A stretch of DNA of 64,000 nucleotides from Paludicola sp. MB14-C6 (GCF_030908625.1 NZ_CP133133.1:2418001-2482000), one strand, 5' to 3'. Shown: positions 9,232 to 19,447, counted from the first letter of the stretch. Notes: a model not told the origin generated them from the sequence alone. Translations and numbers: made by a program.

Positions 9232-9957
9232 ATGATGAAAAAGCAAACAAAAATCAATATAGCAATTATAATTGGACTTTTAATAGCAATCTTGGTTTCA
9301 CCGTTTAGTGCTTTTGCAAAAGAATGTAATACAGTGCGTAATAGTGTATTACGTTTACACATTTTAGCGAACTCAAATTCTCAAGCTGACCAACAGCTAA
9401 AGCTTGCAGTACGAGATAAAATATTAGAATTAGATACAAACCTCTTTGATCAAGCGAAAAATCTATCCGATGCTAAAATAGCTGCCGAAGAAAATTTAGA
9501 GCTGATTCAAAAAACAGCACAAAGTGTGGTATATGAAAAAGGTTATACTTATCATGTAAAAGCAAGTGTAGTCAAAATGTTTTTCAATACTCGTGAATAT
9601 AGCACATTTACTCTTCCTGCAGGTCAATATCATGCAGTAAGAGTTACTATAGGAGAAGCAAAGGGCGATAACTGGTGGTGCGTATTATATCCACCGTTAT
9701 GTGTTCCGGCAGCAACTTCAAAAGAAAAAATGGAAGAGACATTTACCAAAGAAGAGCTTAATTTCTTAAAAAACAACTCAAAATATGAAGTGCGGTTTGC
9801 TTCTGTTGAGCTTTTTGAAAGAATAAAAGAAAAAATAGAAAAGAGTTTTCCGAAAGAACAAAAACAATCTACGCAATCAAGAATCAATTCCGATTATGAA
9901 ATCAAATTTGCATCCGTAGATTTGTTTCAAAAGATAAAGAAACAATTATTTGACTAA
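9232..9957 (+). CDS. spoIIR: Stage II sporulation protein R
   Basis: A 241-residue protein with an N-terminal membrane/signal segment (about 8-28), followed by the SpoIIR hallmark VRNSVLRLHILANSNS and the DNWWCVLYPPLC motif. SpoIIR is secreted from the forespore and activates SpoIIGA, which processes pro-sigma-E in the mother cell. ATG 9232 or 9235 both fit the AAAGGA site. The C-terminus holds two related segments, KYEVRFASVELFERIK and DYEIKFASVDLFQKIK, about 37 residues apart, an apparent internal duplication. The gene shows the organism belongs to an endospore-forming lineage. Confidence 0.93.
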   Translation: MMKKQTKINIAIIIGLLIAILVSPFSAFAKECNTVRNSVLRLHILANSNSQADQQLKLAVRDKILELDTNLFDQAKNLSDAKIAAEENLELIQKTAQSVVYEKGYTYHVKASVVKMFFNTREYSTFTLPAGQYHAVRVTIGEAKGDNWWCVLYPPLCVPAATSKEKMEETFTKEELNFLKNNSKYEVRFASVELFERIKEKIEKSFPKEQKQSTQSRINSDYEIKFASVDLFQKIKKQLFD

Positions 9958-9978
9958 AAAAATGCAATACTGTAAAAT

Positions 9979-10011
9979 GGACTTAAGCCAATATGGCTTA
10001 AGTCCGTTTTT
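9979..10011 (+). terminator. Terminator after spoIIR
   Basis: GGACTTAAGCC and GGCTTAAGTCC form an 11-base-pair stem around a five-base loop and are followed by GTTTTTA, 20 bases past the spoIIR stop. Confidence 0.88.
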
Positions 10012-10106
10012 ATGGACGGATATTTTGATAAAATCAGTATAAAGAGTATAACGAATAAATAATATAAAATCAGCCATTGTGAAAACAGAAGGGATGGATT
10101 ATAAAG

Positions 10107-13100
10107 ATGCTGCAATTTATACTAGGTGCAAGCGGAACTGGAAAAACAACTCTTGTTCATGAAATGATCCAACAACTAAGCGAAAATGAAAAAAATAAAA
10201 TTATGTTAATCGTTCCCGAGCAATTTACCTATGAAACGGAAAAAAGCTTATTTCAACGTTTAGGGCCAAATCAGTTTATGCGTGTTCATGTAACAAGCTT
10301 TACTCGGTTTGCAAGCGAGGTATTCAAGCTATATGGTGGCTGTGCAGGTGAATATGCATCAGATCCTGCTAAAACAATTTTGATGGACATTGCAATCAAT
10401 GAAGTAAAGGACGAGCTTGAAATCTATCAAAAGGCTGCAAGAAGCAAAACCTTTGCAAACACAATGATAGATACTGTAACAGAGCTTAAAAATGCAGGAG
10501 TTACTCCAAACACGTTAGTCGATACTTCAAAACAACTCGAAAGCAACCATTTAAGCCAAAAAGCAAAAGAAATCGCCTTATTATACAGTGCATACGATGC
10601 TTTACTATATACTACATATCTTGATCCGCTTGATGATATTACAAGAGCAACAAAGAAATTACAAGGAACAAATTTTTTTGATGGTTATACCGTTTTCTTT
10701 GATGAGTTTAAGGGATTTACTGCAAATGAATATGATTTAATTAAAATGATATTTGCAACCGCAAAAAATACTTATGTTTCCCTATGTTTAGAATTAATTC
10801 GAGCCAACGATAGTGATATTAGTGTATTCCAAAGTGTGAAAGAAACTTATGAAAAATTAAAACGGTTTTGCAGTGAAGGAAATGTAACAATAAAACCATC
10901 TATTCAGATGCAAGAACAAAAGCGTTTTCAAAATGAAGTTCTGACTCATTTAGAACAAAACTTATTCAGCCCTGTTATTCATCAGTATAACGGAACAGAA
11001 AATGCAATTCAGGCTACTCTTTGTAAGAACGAATATGATGAGGTGGATTATACGATCGCATCTATTGCTGAATTGGTGCAAGAAAAAGGCTATCGATATA
11101 ATGATATTGTAATAATCTCGCGTGATTTAGAAGGCTATATGTCTATTTTACAAGTAGCACTTGGTAAAGCCCAAATACCATATTATACGGATTCATTATC
11201 TAAAATAACAACGAAGCCATTAACTCGTTTTGTTGCTAACGCATTCAGTTGTATTGTAAATCATTATAAAAGTGAAGATATATTATCGCTACTGAAATGT
11301 GGATTAACCGAATATAGCGTTGAAGAAATAGCTGAGCTTGAAAATTATATATATGTATGGGGAATTAAGGGTAAACAATGGTTTGCACCATTTACAGCGA
11401 ATCCAAGAGGCTATAAAGAAAGCTTTTTAGACGAAGACACCGAATGCTTAGAGCGGGTTAATAAGCTGCGAGAGTTTGTAATAGGTCATATTACAAAGCT
11501 AGAACAAGCAACGAAACATGCAACTGGAAAACAAATCAGTATGGCACTAATCGCTTTTTTACTGGATATGAAAGTGAAAGAGAATACAGAGCGGTTGATA
11601 ACGAGCCTTTCTTTGCAAGAGAATTTAGCAGAAGAGTATGCTCGTATTTGGGATATTTTAATGGAGCTTATTAATACAATGGCTGTTACCATTGCGGAAA
11701 CAATAGTAACGCCAAAACGTTATGAGCAGCTTTATTCTTTATTATGTGAATCTTATAATCTTGGCTCATTGCCACAATCATTGGATTGCGTAATAATTGG
11801 TAGTGCTGATCGCATTCGTATAACGGATAAGAAAGCAGTATTTGTTCTTGGCGTGAATGAAAACGTATTTCCACTTGTGCCAAGTACAGGTGGAGTATTT
11901 ACCGATAAAGAGCGTGAACAACTGATTGCGTTATCAATTGAAATTGCACCACCAGCAAAAAAACGTGTATTAGAAGAACGCTTTATTGCTTATAAAACGT
12001 TGACATCACCAACAAAAGTGCTTTATCTTACTGCAAGAAAATCAGATATTGCGGGAAAGAGTATGACGCCATCTGTAATTTTCACACAATTAAAAAAGAT
12101 GTTTCAAGAAGAATTGATTCAAGATACAGAAGATTTTAACGGGCTATTTTACTGCAAATCGAAATGGGACGCATTTGGCTATCTTGCTAAAAATATCTCT
12201 GAAGATACTGAGCTTACGGCGTCTATTGCTGAGGTATTAAAAAAAGATGAGTTGTATGCGCAAAAGCTTGACTCATTAGATAAAGTCTATGAGAAAAAGC
12301 CATATCGTATTACCAATCATAAAAATGCCAAAGAACTTTTTGGCGAAAAGATGAGCATTTCTCCAACTCGTGTCGAGGGATTTTATCAATGTAAATTCAA
12401 GTATTTTTGTGAGCATGGGTTGCGAATTCAACCATTAAGAAAAGCAGAGCTGAATCCAATGGAAACAGGAACGTTAATTCATAGCGTTTTATACAATATT
12501 ACAAAACAAGTGGATTTAAAAGAACATTTTGATGAAAAGCAAATTAAAAAGATGATAAAAGAAGAGTTGGATTTATATATTGAGCAGGTTATGGGCGGAG
12601 CTGACGATAAATCAAAGCGTTTTATATATTTATATAACAGAATGCGATTATCCATCTTTAAAATTATCGAACGATTGCATTTAGAATTGGTGCAAAGCCG
12701 CTTTTCCCCATGTGATTTTGAATATGAAATCACAAATGAAAGTGATATCACTCCTTTGGAATTAGTAAGTCAAGATGGAACAAGAATTAGCGTTGCAGGA
12801 AAAATTGATAGAATAGATAGCTATATCAATAAAAAAGGCGAAAAGTATATTCGTATCATCGATTATAAATCCGGCAAAAAAGTGTTTAAGCTAAACGATG
12901 TATTATTTGGACTGAATTTTCAAATGCTAATCTATCTTTTTTGCATTTATCAAAACGGTAAAGGCAAATATGAAAATAGTTTGCCTGCAGGTATATTATA
13001 CATGCCGGCAAGTGAACAAACACCATCGCTTGCTCGTGATGCAACAGAGGTTGATACTGAAAAAGCGCAGCTGGAGCATTACCGCATGAACGGACTGTTG

Positions 13101-13457
13101 TTGCAAGATGAAGAAGTTTTAAATGCGATGGAAGAGGATTATAAAGGCGTATTTATCCCTGTTTCTACCAAAAAAGACGGCAGCTTTACAACGGCTAGTT
13201 TCAACGCATTGGTAACGTTAAAAGAATTGGGTAACGTAAATAAGTATATCAGCAAACTGATTACGAATATGGCAGACGAATTGCATTTAGGTAATATTGA
13301 AGCTGTTCCAATTGAAAATACCTGTGATTATTGCAATTATTCAGGTGTTTGTGGAGTGCGCCCTTCTGACGCTAAAAGAGAATATATTAAATATGATAGA
13401 CAAGCAGTATTAGACCAAATGCAAAAACAAGCTGGAGAGGGGGAGCAAGATGAGTAA
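10107..13457 (+). CDS. addB: ATP-dependent helicase/nuclease subunit B
   Basis: An 1116-residue protein of normal AddB length. It has an N-terminal Walker A (GASGTGKTTLVHEM, residues about 7-20), an inactivated helicase body, a RecB-type nuclease domain near the C-terminus (RIIDYKSGKK around 925-935), and the four cysteines of the AddB iron-sulphur cluster: Cys762, then Cys1073, Cys1076 and Cys1082. With AddA it resects double-strand ends for homologous recombination. It overlaps addA by eight bases, so the pair is coupled. GGGATGGA lies upstream of ATG 10107. Confidence 0.96.
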   Translation: MLQFILGASGTGKTTLVHEMIQQLSENEKNKIMLIVPEQFTYETEKSLFQRLGPNQFMRVHVTSFTRFASEVFKLYGGCAGEYASDPAKTILMDIAINEVKDELEIYQKAARSKTFANTMIDTVTELKNAGVTPNTLVDTSKQLESNHLSQKAKEIALLYSAYDALLYTTYLDPLDDITRATKKLQGTNFFDGYTVFFDEFKGFTANEYDLIKMIFATAKNTYVSLCLELIRANDSDISVFQSVKETYEKLKRFCSEGNVTIKPSIQMQEQKRFQNEVLTHLEQNLFSPVIHQYNGTENAIQATLCKNEYDEVDYTIASIAELVQEKGYRYNDIVIISRDLEGYMSILQVALGKAQIPYYTDSLSKITTKPLTRFVANAFSCIVNHYKSEDILSLLKCGLTEYSVEEIAELENYIYVWGIKGKQWFAPFTANPRGYKESFLDEDTECLERVNKLREFVIGHITKLEQATKHATGKQISMALIAFLLDMKVKENTERLITSLSLQENLAEEYARIWDILMELINTMAVTIAETIVTPKRYEQLYSLLCESYNLGSLPQSLDCVIIGSADRIRITDKKAVFVLGVNENVFPLVPSTGGVFTDKEREQLIALSIEIAPPAKKRVLEERFIAYKTLTSPTKVLYLTARKSDIAGKSMTPSVIFTQLKKMFQEELIQDTEDFNGLFYCKSKWDAFGYLAKNISEDTELTASIAEVLKKDELYAQKLDSLDKVYEKKPYRITNHKNAKELFGEKMSISPTRVEGFYQCKFKYFCEHGLRIQPLRKAELNPMETGTLIHSVLYNITKQVDLKEHFDEKQIKKMIKEELDLYIEQVMGGADDKSKRFIYLYNRMRLSIFKIIERLHLELVQSRFSPCDFEYEITNESDITPLELVSQDGTRISVAGKIDRIDSYINKKGEKYIRIIDYKSGKKVFKLNDVLFGLNFQMLIYLFCIYQNGKGKYENSLPAGILYMPASEQTPSLARDATEVDTEKAQLEHYRMNGLLLQDEEVLNAMEEDYKGVFIPVSTKKDGSFTTASFNALVTLKELGNVNKYISKLITNMADELHLGNIEAVPIENTCDYCNYSGVCGVRPSDAKREYIKYDRQAVLDQMQKQAGEGEQDE

Positions 13458-16400
13458 GATGGAATTTACGAAAAATCAGCAAAGCTGTATTGATGTTAGT
13501 GGCGGTAATATATTGGTATCTGCGGCCGCAGGAAGCGGAAAAACCGCAGTTTTAACAGAACGTGTTATTAAGCTATTGACTCGGGAAAATCCAATTAGTG
13601 CAGATCGATTGGTAATCGTTACATTTACCGTTTTAGCAGCGGATGAAATGCGCCAACGAATTCAATCAAAGCTAAGCGAACTAATCGAAAACGATCCTAC
13701 TAATAAAGCGTTGCAAAACCAACAGCTTTTAATTGCAAATGCAAAAATTAGTACTATTCATTCCTTGTGTTCCGGCTTGATTCGTGATAACTTTCAAAAG
13801 CTAGGGTTATCGGGCGATTTCCGCATTGCTGATGAAACCGAGCTTACCATTATCAAAAATGACTCAGTCAATGAAATATTCGAAGTATTATATGATACTG
13901 ATGATAAAGATTTTTTGCATTTAATTGAATTTACTTGTACCAAAGATGATAAAAAGCTGGTTGAGTTAATTCTCTCAATTTACGATTTTATTCGCTCATT
14001 TGCGTTTCCAAAGAAGTTTTTAGAAGATACGCTTGTTATGTATCAAAATGCAAACTCAATTAAAGAGAGCGTATGGTATCAAAGTATTTCAAAGCACATA
14101 GTAGATGCGTTAAATAGTAGTGTTATGGTATTAACCGATGCACTAGACCAAATTGAAACAGATGAAAAGATTAAAGATTGTTATTATCAATGTTTTGCTT
14201 ATGATAAAGAGCAACTGCAAAATATTATCGAATGTTTACAACAAGGTGATTGGGACGAAGCAATTACACATGTAAACAATTTTGATAAAATGAAGTTAAA
14301 AGCTGTTCGTGGATATGAGGACAAAGACTTTTTAGAAACATTAAAAGGAAAACGAGCCTCTGCACAAAAAACGTTGGAATCAGTTGCAAAACACTATTTG
14401 TGCTGCAGTGAATTAGAATTCAAGGAAGATATTGCAATTCTATTGCCGCAGCTACATACATTATTTTCTTTGGTTAATCAGGTCTACGATAAAATTGAAG
14501 AGAAAAAGCAAGAGCATGGAATTATCGATTATGCTGATTTAGAGCATTACACTGTTCAACTTCTTGTTCATCGAACCGAAACAGGCTACGAGAAAACCGA
14601 AATAGCAAAAGAACTATCTACTAATATAGATGAAATTATGATTGATGAATGTCAAGACATTAACGAAGTACAAAACTTGATTTTTAAAGTGTTATCGCAA
14701 GATGAGCAAAATATTTTTATGGTAGGGGATGTAAAACAAAGTGTTTATCGTTTCCGTAAGGCAATGCCTAAGCTGTTCATAGATAAAAAAAATGTATTTC
14801 CTAAATATAATCAAGAAACACATCAAATAGATGCTCAAGCACTCATAACATTAGAAAGTAACTTCCGCAGCCGCAGTGAGGTTTGTAATGCAGTAAACTT
14901 TATTTTTTCTCAAATTATGAGCGAGAACATGGGCGAAATCAATTATAACGAAGAAGAAAGTCTTATTCCTGCTGCGACATATGAGCCATATGAAGCGGCT
15001 TGTCCTGAAGTGCATATTATTAACTATGCAAAAGAAGATGATCGAGAAAAGGCAGTTGTGGAAGCACATTATATCGGTAATATGATTCAACGGATGATAG
15101 AAGAAGGCTATCAGGTTCAGGGTATAAAGGGTATGCGTAATTGTACCTATCGTGATTTTGCAATTTTACTACGTGCCAAAAAAGACAAAGGCAGTATCTT
15201 TGCAAATGAATTGAATGCAATGGATATTCCTTGTTTTTCCGATTCTACAGAAGGATATTTTAATGAATATGAAATTATGGTAACATTGAATTTGCTGAAA
15301 GTAATCGATAACCCATTGTTAGATGTCAGCTTGCTATCCGTTTTGATGTCACCAATGTTTCATTTTAGTGCAGATAATATAACCCAAATACGATTAACTG
15401 CTAAAAATGTACCGCTTTATATTGCCGTTACAAGATGTGCAAAACACGGTGATTTACAATGTCAGGAGTTTATCGATATCCTTGCAACGCTAAGGCAAAA
15501 AGCCGCTACTATAAAAGTGAATGAAATTATACAAGAAATCTATGACCAAACGGATTTTCTTTCTTTGTGCTATGCAATGGGAAATGGGGAACAAAAGGAC
15601 GCAAACTTACGTTTGTTGTTAACTTATGCAAAGCAATATGAAGCAATCGGAACGAGTGGATTATCAGGCTTTCTTCGATATATTGAGCGAGTAATCGAAA
15701 ATAAACAAGATTTTTCTTGTGCCAATACGATTTCCCAAAATGCAAATACCGTAAAAATAATCAGTATCCACTCTTCAAAAGGGTTGGAATTTCCTATTTG
15801 TATTTTGGCGGATTGCGGTAAGAAGTTCAATAAGATGGATTTGAATAAAAGTTATCAATTTAACTCTCAGCTTGGGTTTGGCATGAAAATAACAGATCAA
15901 GAAAAGCTAAAATGTTATACGAATATTCCGTATGAAGCAATCCGATTGCAAACCGAAAAAGAAACTATTTCCGAGGAAATGCGTGTGTTATACGTTGCGC
16001 TTACTCGTGCGAAAGAAAAACTCATAATGGTTATGACAATGGAAAAGGCATATGATAAATTAGCACGAATTGCGGCATCATTACCAATAAAATCAAAGCT
16101 TTCGCCTTATGATGTATATAGTGCAACCAGCTATGCCGATTGGATTTTATCGGCTACGCTTCGACATGAAAGTCTATTCGATATCCGAAAAGAAATCAAT
16201 GTTACAGATGTTCCTATTTTAGCAAGCAATTTTAAGATGAGAGGGTTCTTAGTTGATACAACTGAGAAAGATGCTGTGAGTGCGGTTGTTGAAAAAGAAC
16301 ATATAGCAAAGCCAAATGAAGCAATTATTGAGAAACTGAATCAAACGTTCACATTTGAATATCCGTATCAGGTATTGACTGAAATTCCTGCTAAGCTAAC

Positions 16401-16995
16401 CGTAACGCAAATTGCAAAACAACAAAGAGAAACTGAAATTACGCTCAAAGCACAGCCATCTTTTTTACAAAAGCAGGGAATCACTCCTGCAATGCGAGGA
16501 ACGATATTGCATAGTTTCATGCAATTTGCAGATTACAACAATGCCAAAACCGATTTACATTCTGAACTCAATCGGTTAGTACAACAGCAATTTTTAACCC
16601 AAGAACAAGTTGATGCGTTGAATATCCCCAAAATCGAATCTTTTTTGAATTCAGATTTGTTTCTGCGTATGAATCAAGCGAAAAAGGTAGTAAGGGAGTA
16701 TAAGTTTTTGCATTTTATTCAAGCTTCAGAAATGGATAATTCTCTGCCAAAGGCTTATCAACACCAACAAATTTTGATGCAAGGTATTGCAGACTGCTTG
16801 CTGTTTGAAGAGGACGGGATTGTACTTGTCGATTATAAAACAGACTATACAAATGATGAAAACGTGTTAGTAGAACGTTATTATGATCAGTTACGTATTT
16901 ATAAGCAAGCAGTAGAAAGTGCATTCCATCAATCGGTAAAACAATGCTTGTTATATTCTTTGCATTTAGAAAAAGAAATTGAAATCAATTGTTAA
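13450..16995 (+). CDS. addA: ATP-dependent helicase/nuclease subunit A
   Basis: An 1181-residue UvrD-like helicase with a C-terminal RecB nuclease. Walker A is VSAAAGSGKTAVLTERV (residues about 22-38). Further motifs are MIDECQDINEVQ (motif II), GDVKQSVYRFR (motif III), HSSKGLEFPICIL and EEMRVLYVALTRAKEKL (motifs V and VI). The nuclease motif LVDYKTDY lies near residue 1125. It forms the AddAB complex with the overlapping upstream gene. A ribosome site (GGAGAGGGGGAG) is embedded in the addB end. A perfect palindromic terminator follows. Confidence 0.96.
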   Translation: MSKMEFTKNQQSCIDVSGGNILVSAAAGSGKTAVLTERVIKLLTRENPISADRLVIVTFTVLAADEMRQRIQSKLSELIENDPTNKALQNQQLLIANAKISTIHSLCSGLIRDNFQKLGLSGDFRIADETELTIIKNDSVNEIFEVLYDTDDKDFLHLIEFTCTKDDKKLVELILSIYDFIRSFAFPKKFLEDTLVMYQNANSIKESVWYQSISKHIVDALNSSVMVLTDALDQIETDEKIKDCYYQCFAYDKEQLQNIIECLQQGDWDEAITHVNNFDKMKLKAVRGYEDKDFLETLKGKRASAQKTLESVAKHYLCCSELEFKEDIAILLPQLHTLFSLVNQVYDKIEEKKQEHGIIDYADLEHYTVQLLVHRTETGYEKTEIAKELSTNIDEIMIDECQDINEVQNLIFKVLSQDEQNIFMVGDVKQSVYRFRKAMPKLFIDKKNVFPKYNQETHQIDAQALITLESNFRSRSEVCNAVNFIFSQIMSENMGEINYNEEESLIPAATYEPYEAACPEVHIINYAKEDDREKAVVEAHYIGNMIQRMIEEGYQVQGIKGMRNCTYRDFAILLRAKKDKGSIFANELNAMDIPCFSDSTEGYFNEYEIMVTLNLLKVIDNPLLDVSLLSVLMSPMFHFSADNITQIRLTAKNVPLYIAVTRCAKHGDLQCQEFIDILATLRQKAATIKVNEIIQEIYDQTDFLSLCYAMGNGEQKDANLRLLLTYAKQYEAIGTSGLSGFLRYIERVIENKQDFSCANTISQNANTVKIISIHSSKGLEFPICILADCGKKFNKMDLNKSYQFNSQLGFGMKITDQEKLKCYTNIPYEAIRLQTEKETISEEMRVLYVALTRAKEKLIMVMTMEKAYDKLARIAASLPIKSKLSPYDVYSATSYADWILSATLRHESLFDIRKEINVTDVPILASNFKMRGFLVDTTEKDAVSAVVEKEHIAKPNEAIIEKLNQTFTFEYPYQVLTEIPAKLTVTQIAKQQRETEITLKAQPSFLQKQGITPAMRGTILHSFMQFADYNNAKTDLHSELNRLVQQQFLTQEQVDALNIPKIESFLNSDLFLRMNQAKKVVREYKFLHFIQASEMDNSLPKAYQHQQILMQGIADCLLFEEDGIVLVDYKTDYTNDENVLVERYYDQLRIYKQAVESAFHQSVKQCLLYSLHLEKEIEINC

Positions 16996-17033
16996 TAAAG
17001 AATCTTGTAATAATATCCGTAAAAAAACAGTCA

Positions 17034-17065
17034 AACACCAGCCAAAAATATTTTTGGCTGGTGTT
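17034..17065. terminator. Bidirectional terminator between addA and HIT gene
   Basis: A perfect 32-base palindrome: the arm AACACCAGCCAAAAAT is followed directly by its complement. It carries A and T runs that can serve either strand and lies between two convergent genes. Confidence 0.85.
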
Positions 17066-17082
17066 GCTATGCATGGGAAGGA

Positions 17083-17526
17083 CTATTTTCTTAGCAATCT
17101 TTCAATTTCATTTTTTATTTTAATTTTTAGCTCTTCTCTCATATCGTCACTAGGTCTTGTGGTTTCATCAAATAAGATATTATCCGGTAATTGATAAACA
17201 GAACTCACAATTGGAGTATCGCCTTTTATTCTTGGGTATAGGTGCCAATGAATATGGGGACAACCATTACCAAGCAACTCATAGTTTAATTTATCAGGTT
17301 TAAAAATATTGCAAATTGCTTCTCCAACTACAGTCATTTCTTCAAGATGCTTAACTTTAAAGTCATGCTCCAAATTATGCAGTTCGGGACCATGCTGCTT
17401 ACAATTAAACACAGTATATCCCTTGAATCTCTGATACCATCCTAAAATTACATATCCGGTTTCAAGTTCCATGATATAGTGAGGATCATCCTTAATGTAT
17501 TTCTGCTTTTCACACATTTTGCACAT
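17083..17526 (-). CDS. HIT family nucleotide-binding protein
   Basis: A protein of about 147 residues starting MCKMCEKQKY. The signature HIHWHLYPR gives the HxHxH histidine triad of nucleoside phosphoramidate or dinucleotide hydrolases; the central His is the nucleotidylated residue. The CxxC near the N-terminus (MCKMC) resembles a zinc site seen in some HIT proteins. The start is ATG at 17524-17526, with GAGGG upstream; a longer in-frame start at 17556 is less well placed. It stands alone and is convergent with addA. The substrate is unknown. Confidence 0.88.
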   Translation of the reverse strand: MCKMCEKQKYIKDDPHYIMELETGYVILGWYQRFKGYTVFNCKQHGPELHNLEHDFKVKHLEEMTVVGEAICNIFKPDKLNYELLGNGCPHIHWHLYPRIKGDTPIVSSVYQLPDNILFDETTRPSDDMREELKIKIKNEIERLLRK

Positions 17527-17707
17527 AATAAAAAGACCCTCTTTCTTATATTTCAATACCTTTTCTTATATTCTATAACAATTTCTATCCTTTCACAAGC
17601 AACAATATGTATACCTTTTAAATAGCTTAGTTTTGCATATTACTGCACACATTAAAGTATTTTTGAGTAATATATAACATAGCTTATAATGAAATAGGAG
17701 GGACATC

Positions 17708-18451
17708 ATGCCTAGAGTTTACATCAGTCCATCAACACAAGAATTTAATGACTTTGTGAATGGTGGAACAGAAGAATATTGGATGAATAGAATAGCCGAT
17801 AAGTTAACTCCATACTTACGTTCCAGCGGTATAGAATACACAAGAAATACTCCTGAAATGACTGCAGCATCTTCCTTGCGACAAGCAAATCAAGGATATT
17901 ATGATTTATACGTTGCCATTCATTCTAACGCTGCTCCGGAAGAAAGTGCGGGACAATATAGAGGAACCGATGTCTATTATGCACCAAATAGCCCAAGTGG
18001 CAAATGGTTTGCTTCCATTGTAGCAGATAATTTTAAAAATATTTATCCTATTCCGGAAAAGGTTCGTATTTTATCAACAACTTATTTAGGGGAAGTAACG
18101 AAAACAAAGGCACCAGCTTCATTGATTGAAGTTGCTTATCATGATAATGTGGAAGATGCTAACTGGATAAAGGGTAATATTGATGAGATTGCAAGAGAAA
18201 TTGCTTTATCTATTGCAGAATATTTCGGACTTCCATTAGTAGATCCACAACCAAAGCAATACGGAAAAGTTCGGACTAGTGGGGGTAACTTAAATATCAG
18301 AAGTAAGCCGTCTACAAGTGCAGCTGTTTTAGCAACAGCCTATAACGGTGCACCCATTACTGTTTTAGGCCAATACAACGATTGGTATGTGGTGAATTAT
18401 CAAGGTATAACCGGATATGCAAATGCAAACTTTATTGATTTGTATGAATAA
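17708..18451 (+). CDS. N-acetylmuramoyl-L-alanine amidase with SH3-type domain
   Basis: A 247-residue protein. Residues 1-180 form an Amidase_3 domain, with EEYWMNRIADKLTPYLRSSG, the metal-site histidine in YVAIHSNAAP and the catalytic-side Glu in LIEVAYHDN. Residues about 186-246 form a bacterial SH3 domain (TSGGNLNIRSKPSTSA) for wall binding. It would cleave the amide between MurNAc and L-Ala. There is no signal peptide, and the first metal-ligand position reads ISPSTQEFN rather than the usual DPGHGG. This variant, as I recall, occurs in clostridial spore- or phage-type lysins. AGGAGG precedes the ATG. Confidence 0.85.
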   Translation: MPRVYISPSTQEFNDFVNGGTEEYWMNRIADKLTPYLRSSGIEYTRNTPEMTAASSLRQANQGYYDLYVAIHSNAAPEESAGQYRGTDVYYAPNSPSGKWFASIVADNFKNIYPIPEKVRILSTTYLGEVTKTKAPASLIEVAYHDNVEDANWIKGNIDEIAREIALSIAEYFGLPLVDPQPKQYGKVRTSGGNLNIRSKPSTSAAVLATAYNGAPITVLGQYNDWYVVNYQGITGYANANFIDLYE

Positions 18452-18499
18452 ATTATGTAGTAAAGCAGCGCATCGTTGTAAAATATACTTTAAACGGTT

Positions 18500-18546
18500 C
18501 CAATAAAGAAAAGTGGCAGCATATTGCTACCACTTTTCTCTATTGG
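18500..18546. terminator. Bidirectional terminator, amidase / nucleotidyltransferase
   Basis: AGAAAAGTGG (18507-18516) pairs with CCACTTTTCT (18530-18539), extended outward by CCAATA/TATTGG and inward by CAGCA/TGCTA. Convergent genes lie on either side. Confidence 0.8.
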
Positions 18547-18550
18547 ATTA

Positions 18551-19447
18551 TTATTTACCTTGCTTGTAAATAGGATCAATTTTTTTCAAATCGCTATAGG
18601 AATCAATTTCAATAATATCATCAAAGGTACATTCACGAACAAATATATTGTATTCTTTCAAATAATATTCTAAAGGAACTTGATCCCAATATCGCTCTTT
18701 ACCACCTGGCATAGCATATACTTTTTCAATATGGTTAGCAAGCTTCGCACCGTCGTTTTCATTCCAATATGAAATACCATACATATGGTAACAATCTGTT
18801 CCGCCGACTTTCAATTCAGATATGTATCCATTACGAACAATGAAGCACCAGTCATCTGTAACAGGAACAGGTACACCCAAATAGTTAGATGAATATTGAT
18901 ATTTAGTAATAAGGCTTTCGTTATATAAAACTAAATCAGCTTCAAATACGTAAGCATTGCTTAGTAGATGGCGAACACATAGAGCAGAAGAAATATTATT
19001 TGCCTCGTTATATAGAGGATTATCAATGAATTTAATATTAGGATATTTATATAGAAGTTGATCGAATTGTTCTTTCAAATAACCTCTTACAATATAGATT
19101 TCTTCGATTCCAGCTTTTACAACTGCATCTAAAATTGTATCTATCATACGTCTTCCGTTTACACGAACTAAAGGCTTTGGCGTATTTAATGTAATAGGGA
19201 CTAGTCGTGAACCAAAACCTGCAGCAATAAACACAGCTCGTTTTACACGATGTGGTTCTAATGCGGCTAATCCTTCAGGAGTAATTTCATTTTTGTTGAT
19301 ATAGCCTAGCTCTTGTAATTGTGCAATTACTTTATTCGTAGTGCCAAGTGAAGAGTTAATTGCTTCTGCAATCTCTCTTTGAGTTACAATAGCTTTATTT
19401 TGCTCTAAGAAAGTTAGTATGTCAAATTGCTTTTTTGTTAGTTCCAT
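18551..19447 (-). CDS. LicC/PntC-type nucleotidyltransferase with N-terminal winged helix
   Basis: A 298-residue protein. Residues 1-65 form a MarR-like winged helix (TKKQFDILTFLEQNKAIVTQ, then REIAEAINSSLGTTNKVIAQL). Residues about 68-290 form a sugar-nucleotidyltransferase fold with AVFIAAGFGSRLVPITLNTP, the LicC-type N-terminal signature, and FEADLVLY as the metal site. LicC and its relatives make CDP-choline or CDP-aminoethylphosphonate for surface decoration. The start overlaps the permease stop (TAATG), so it is the last gene of the transporter operon. The fused DNA-binding domain could make it self-regulating. Whether the substrate is phosphocholine or a phosphonate is not decided by the sequence. 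Confidence 0.82.
   Translation of the reverse strand: MELTKKQFDILTFLEQNKAIVTQREIAEAINSSLGTTNKVIAQLQELGYINKNEITPEGLAALEPHRVKRAVFIAAGFGSRLVPITLNTPKPLVRVNGRRMIDTILDAVVKAGIEEIYIVRGYLKEQFDQLLYKYPNIKFIDNPLYNEANNISSALCVRHLLSNAYVFEADLVLYNESLITKYQYSSNYLGVPVPVTDDWCFIVRNGYISELKVGGTDCYHMYGISYWNENDGAKLANHIEKVYAMPGGKERYWDQVPLEYYLKEYNIFVRECTFDDIIEIDSYSDLKKIDPIYKQGK

Noticed and set aside
16979..17194. 71-codon + strand frame between addA and the HIT gene
   Set aside because: It overlaps the end of addA and runs through a perfect terminator palindrome and the antisense of the HIT gene; no ribosome site.
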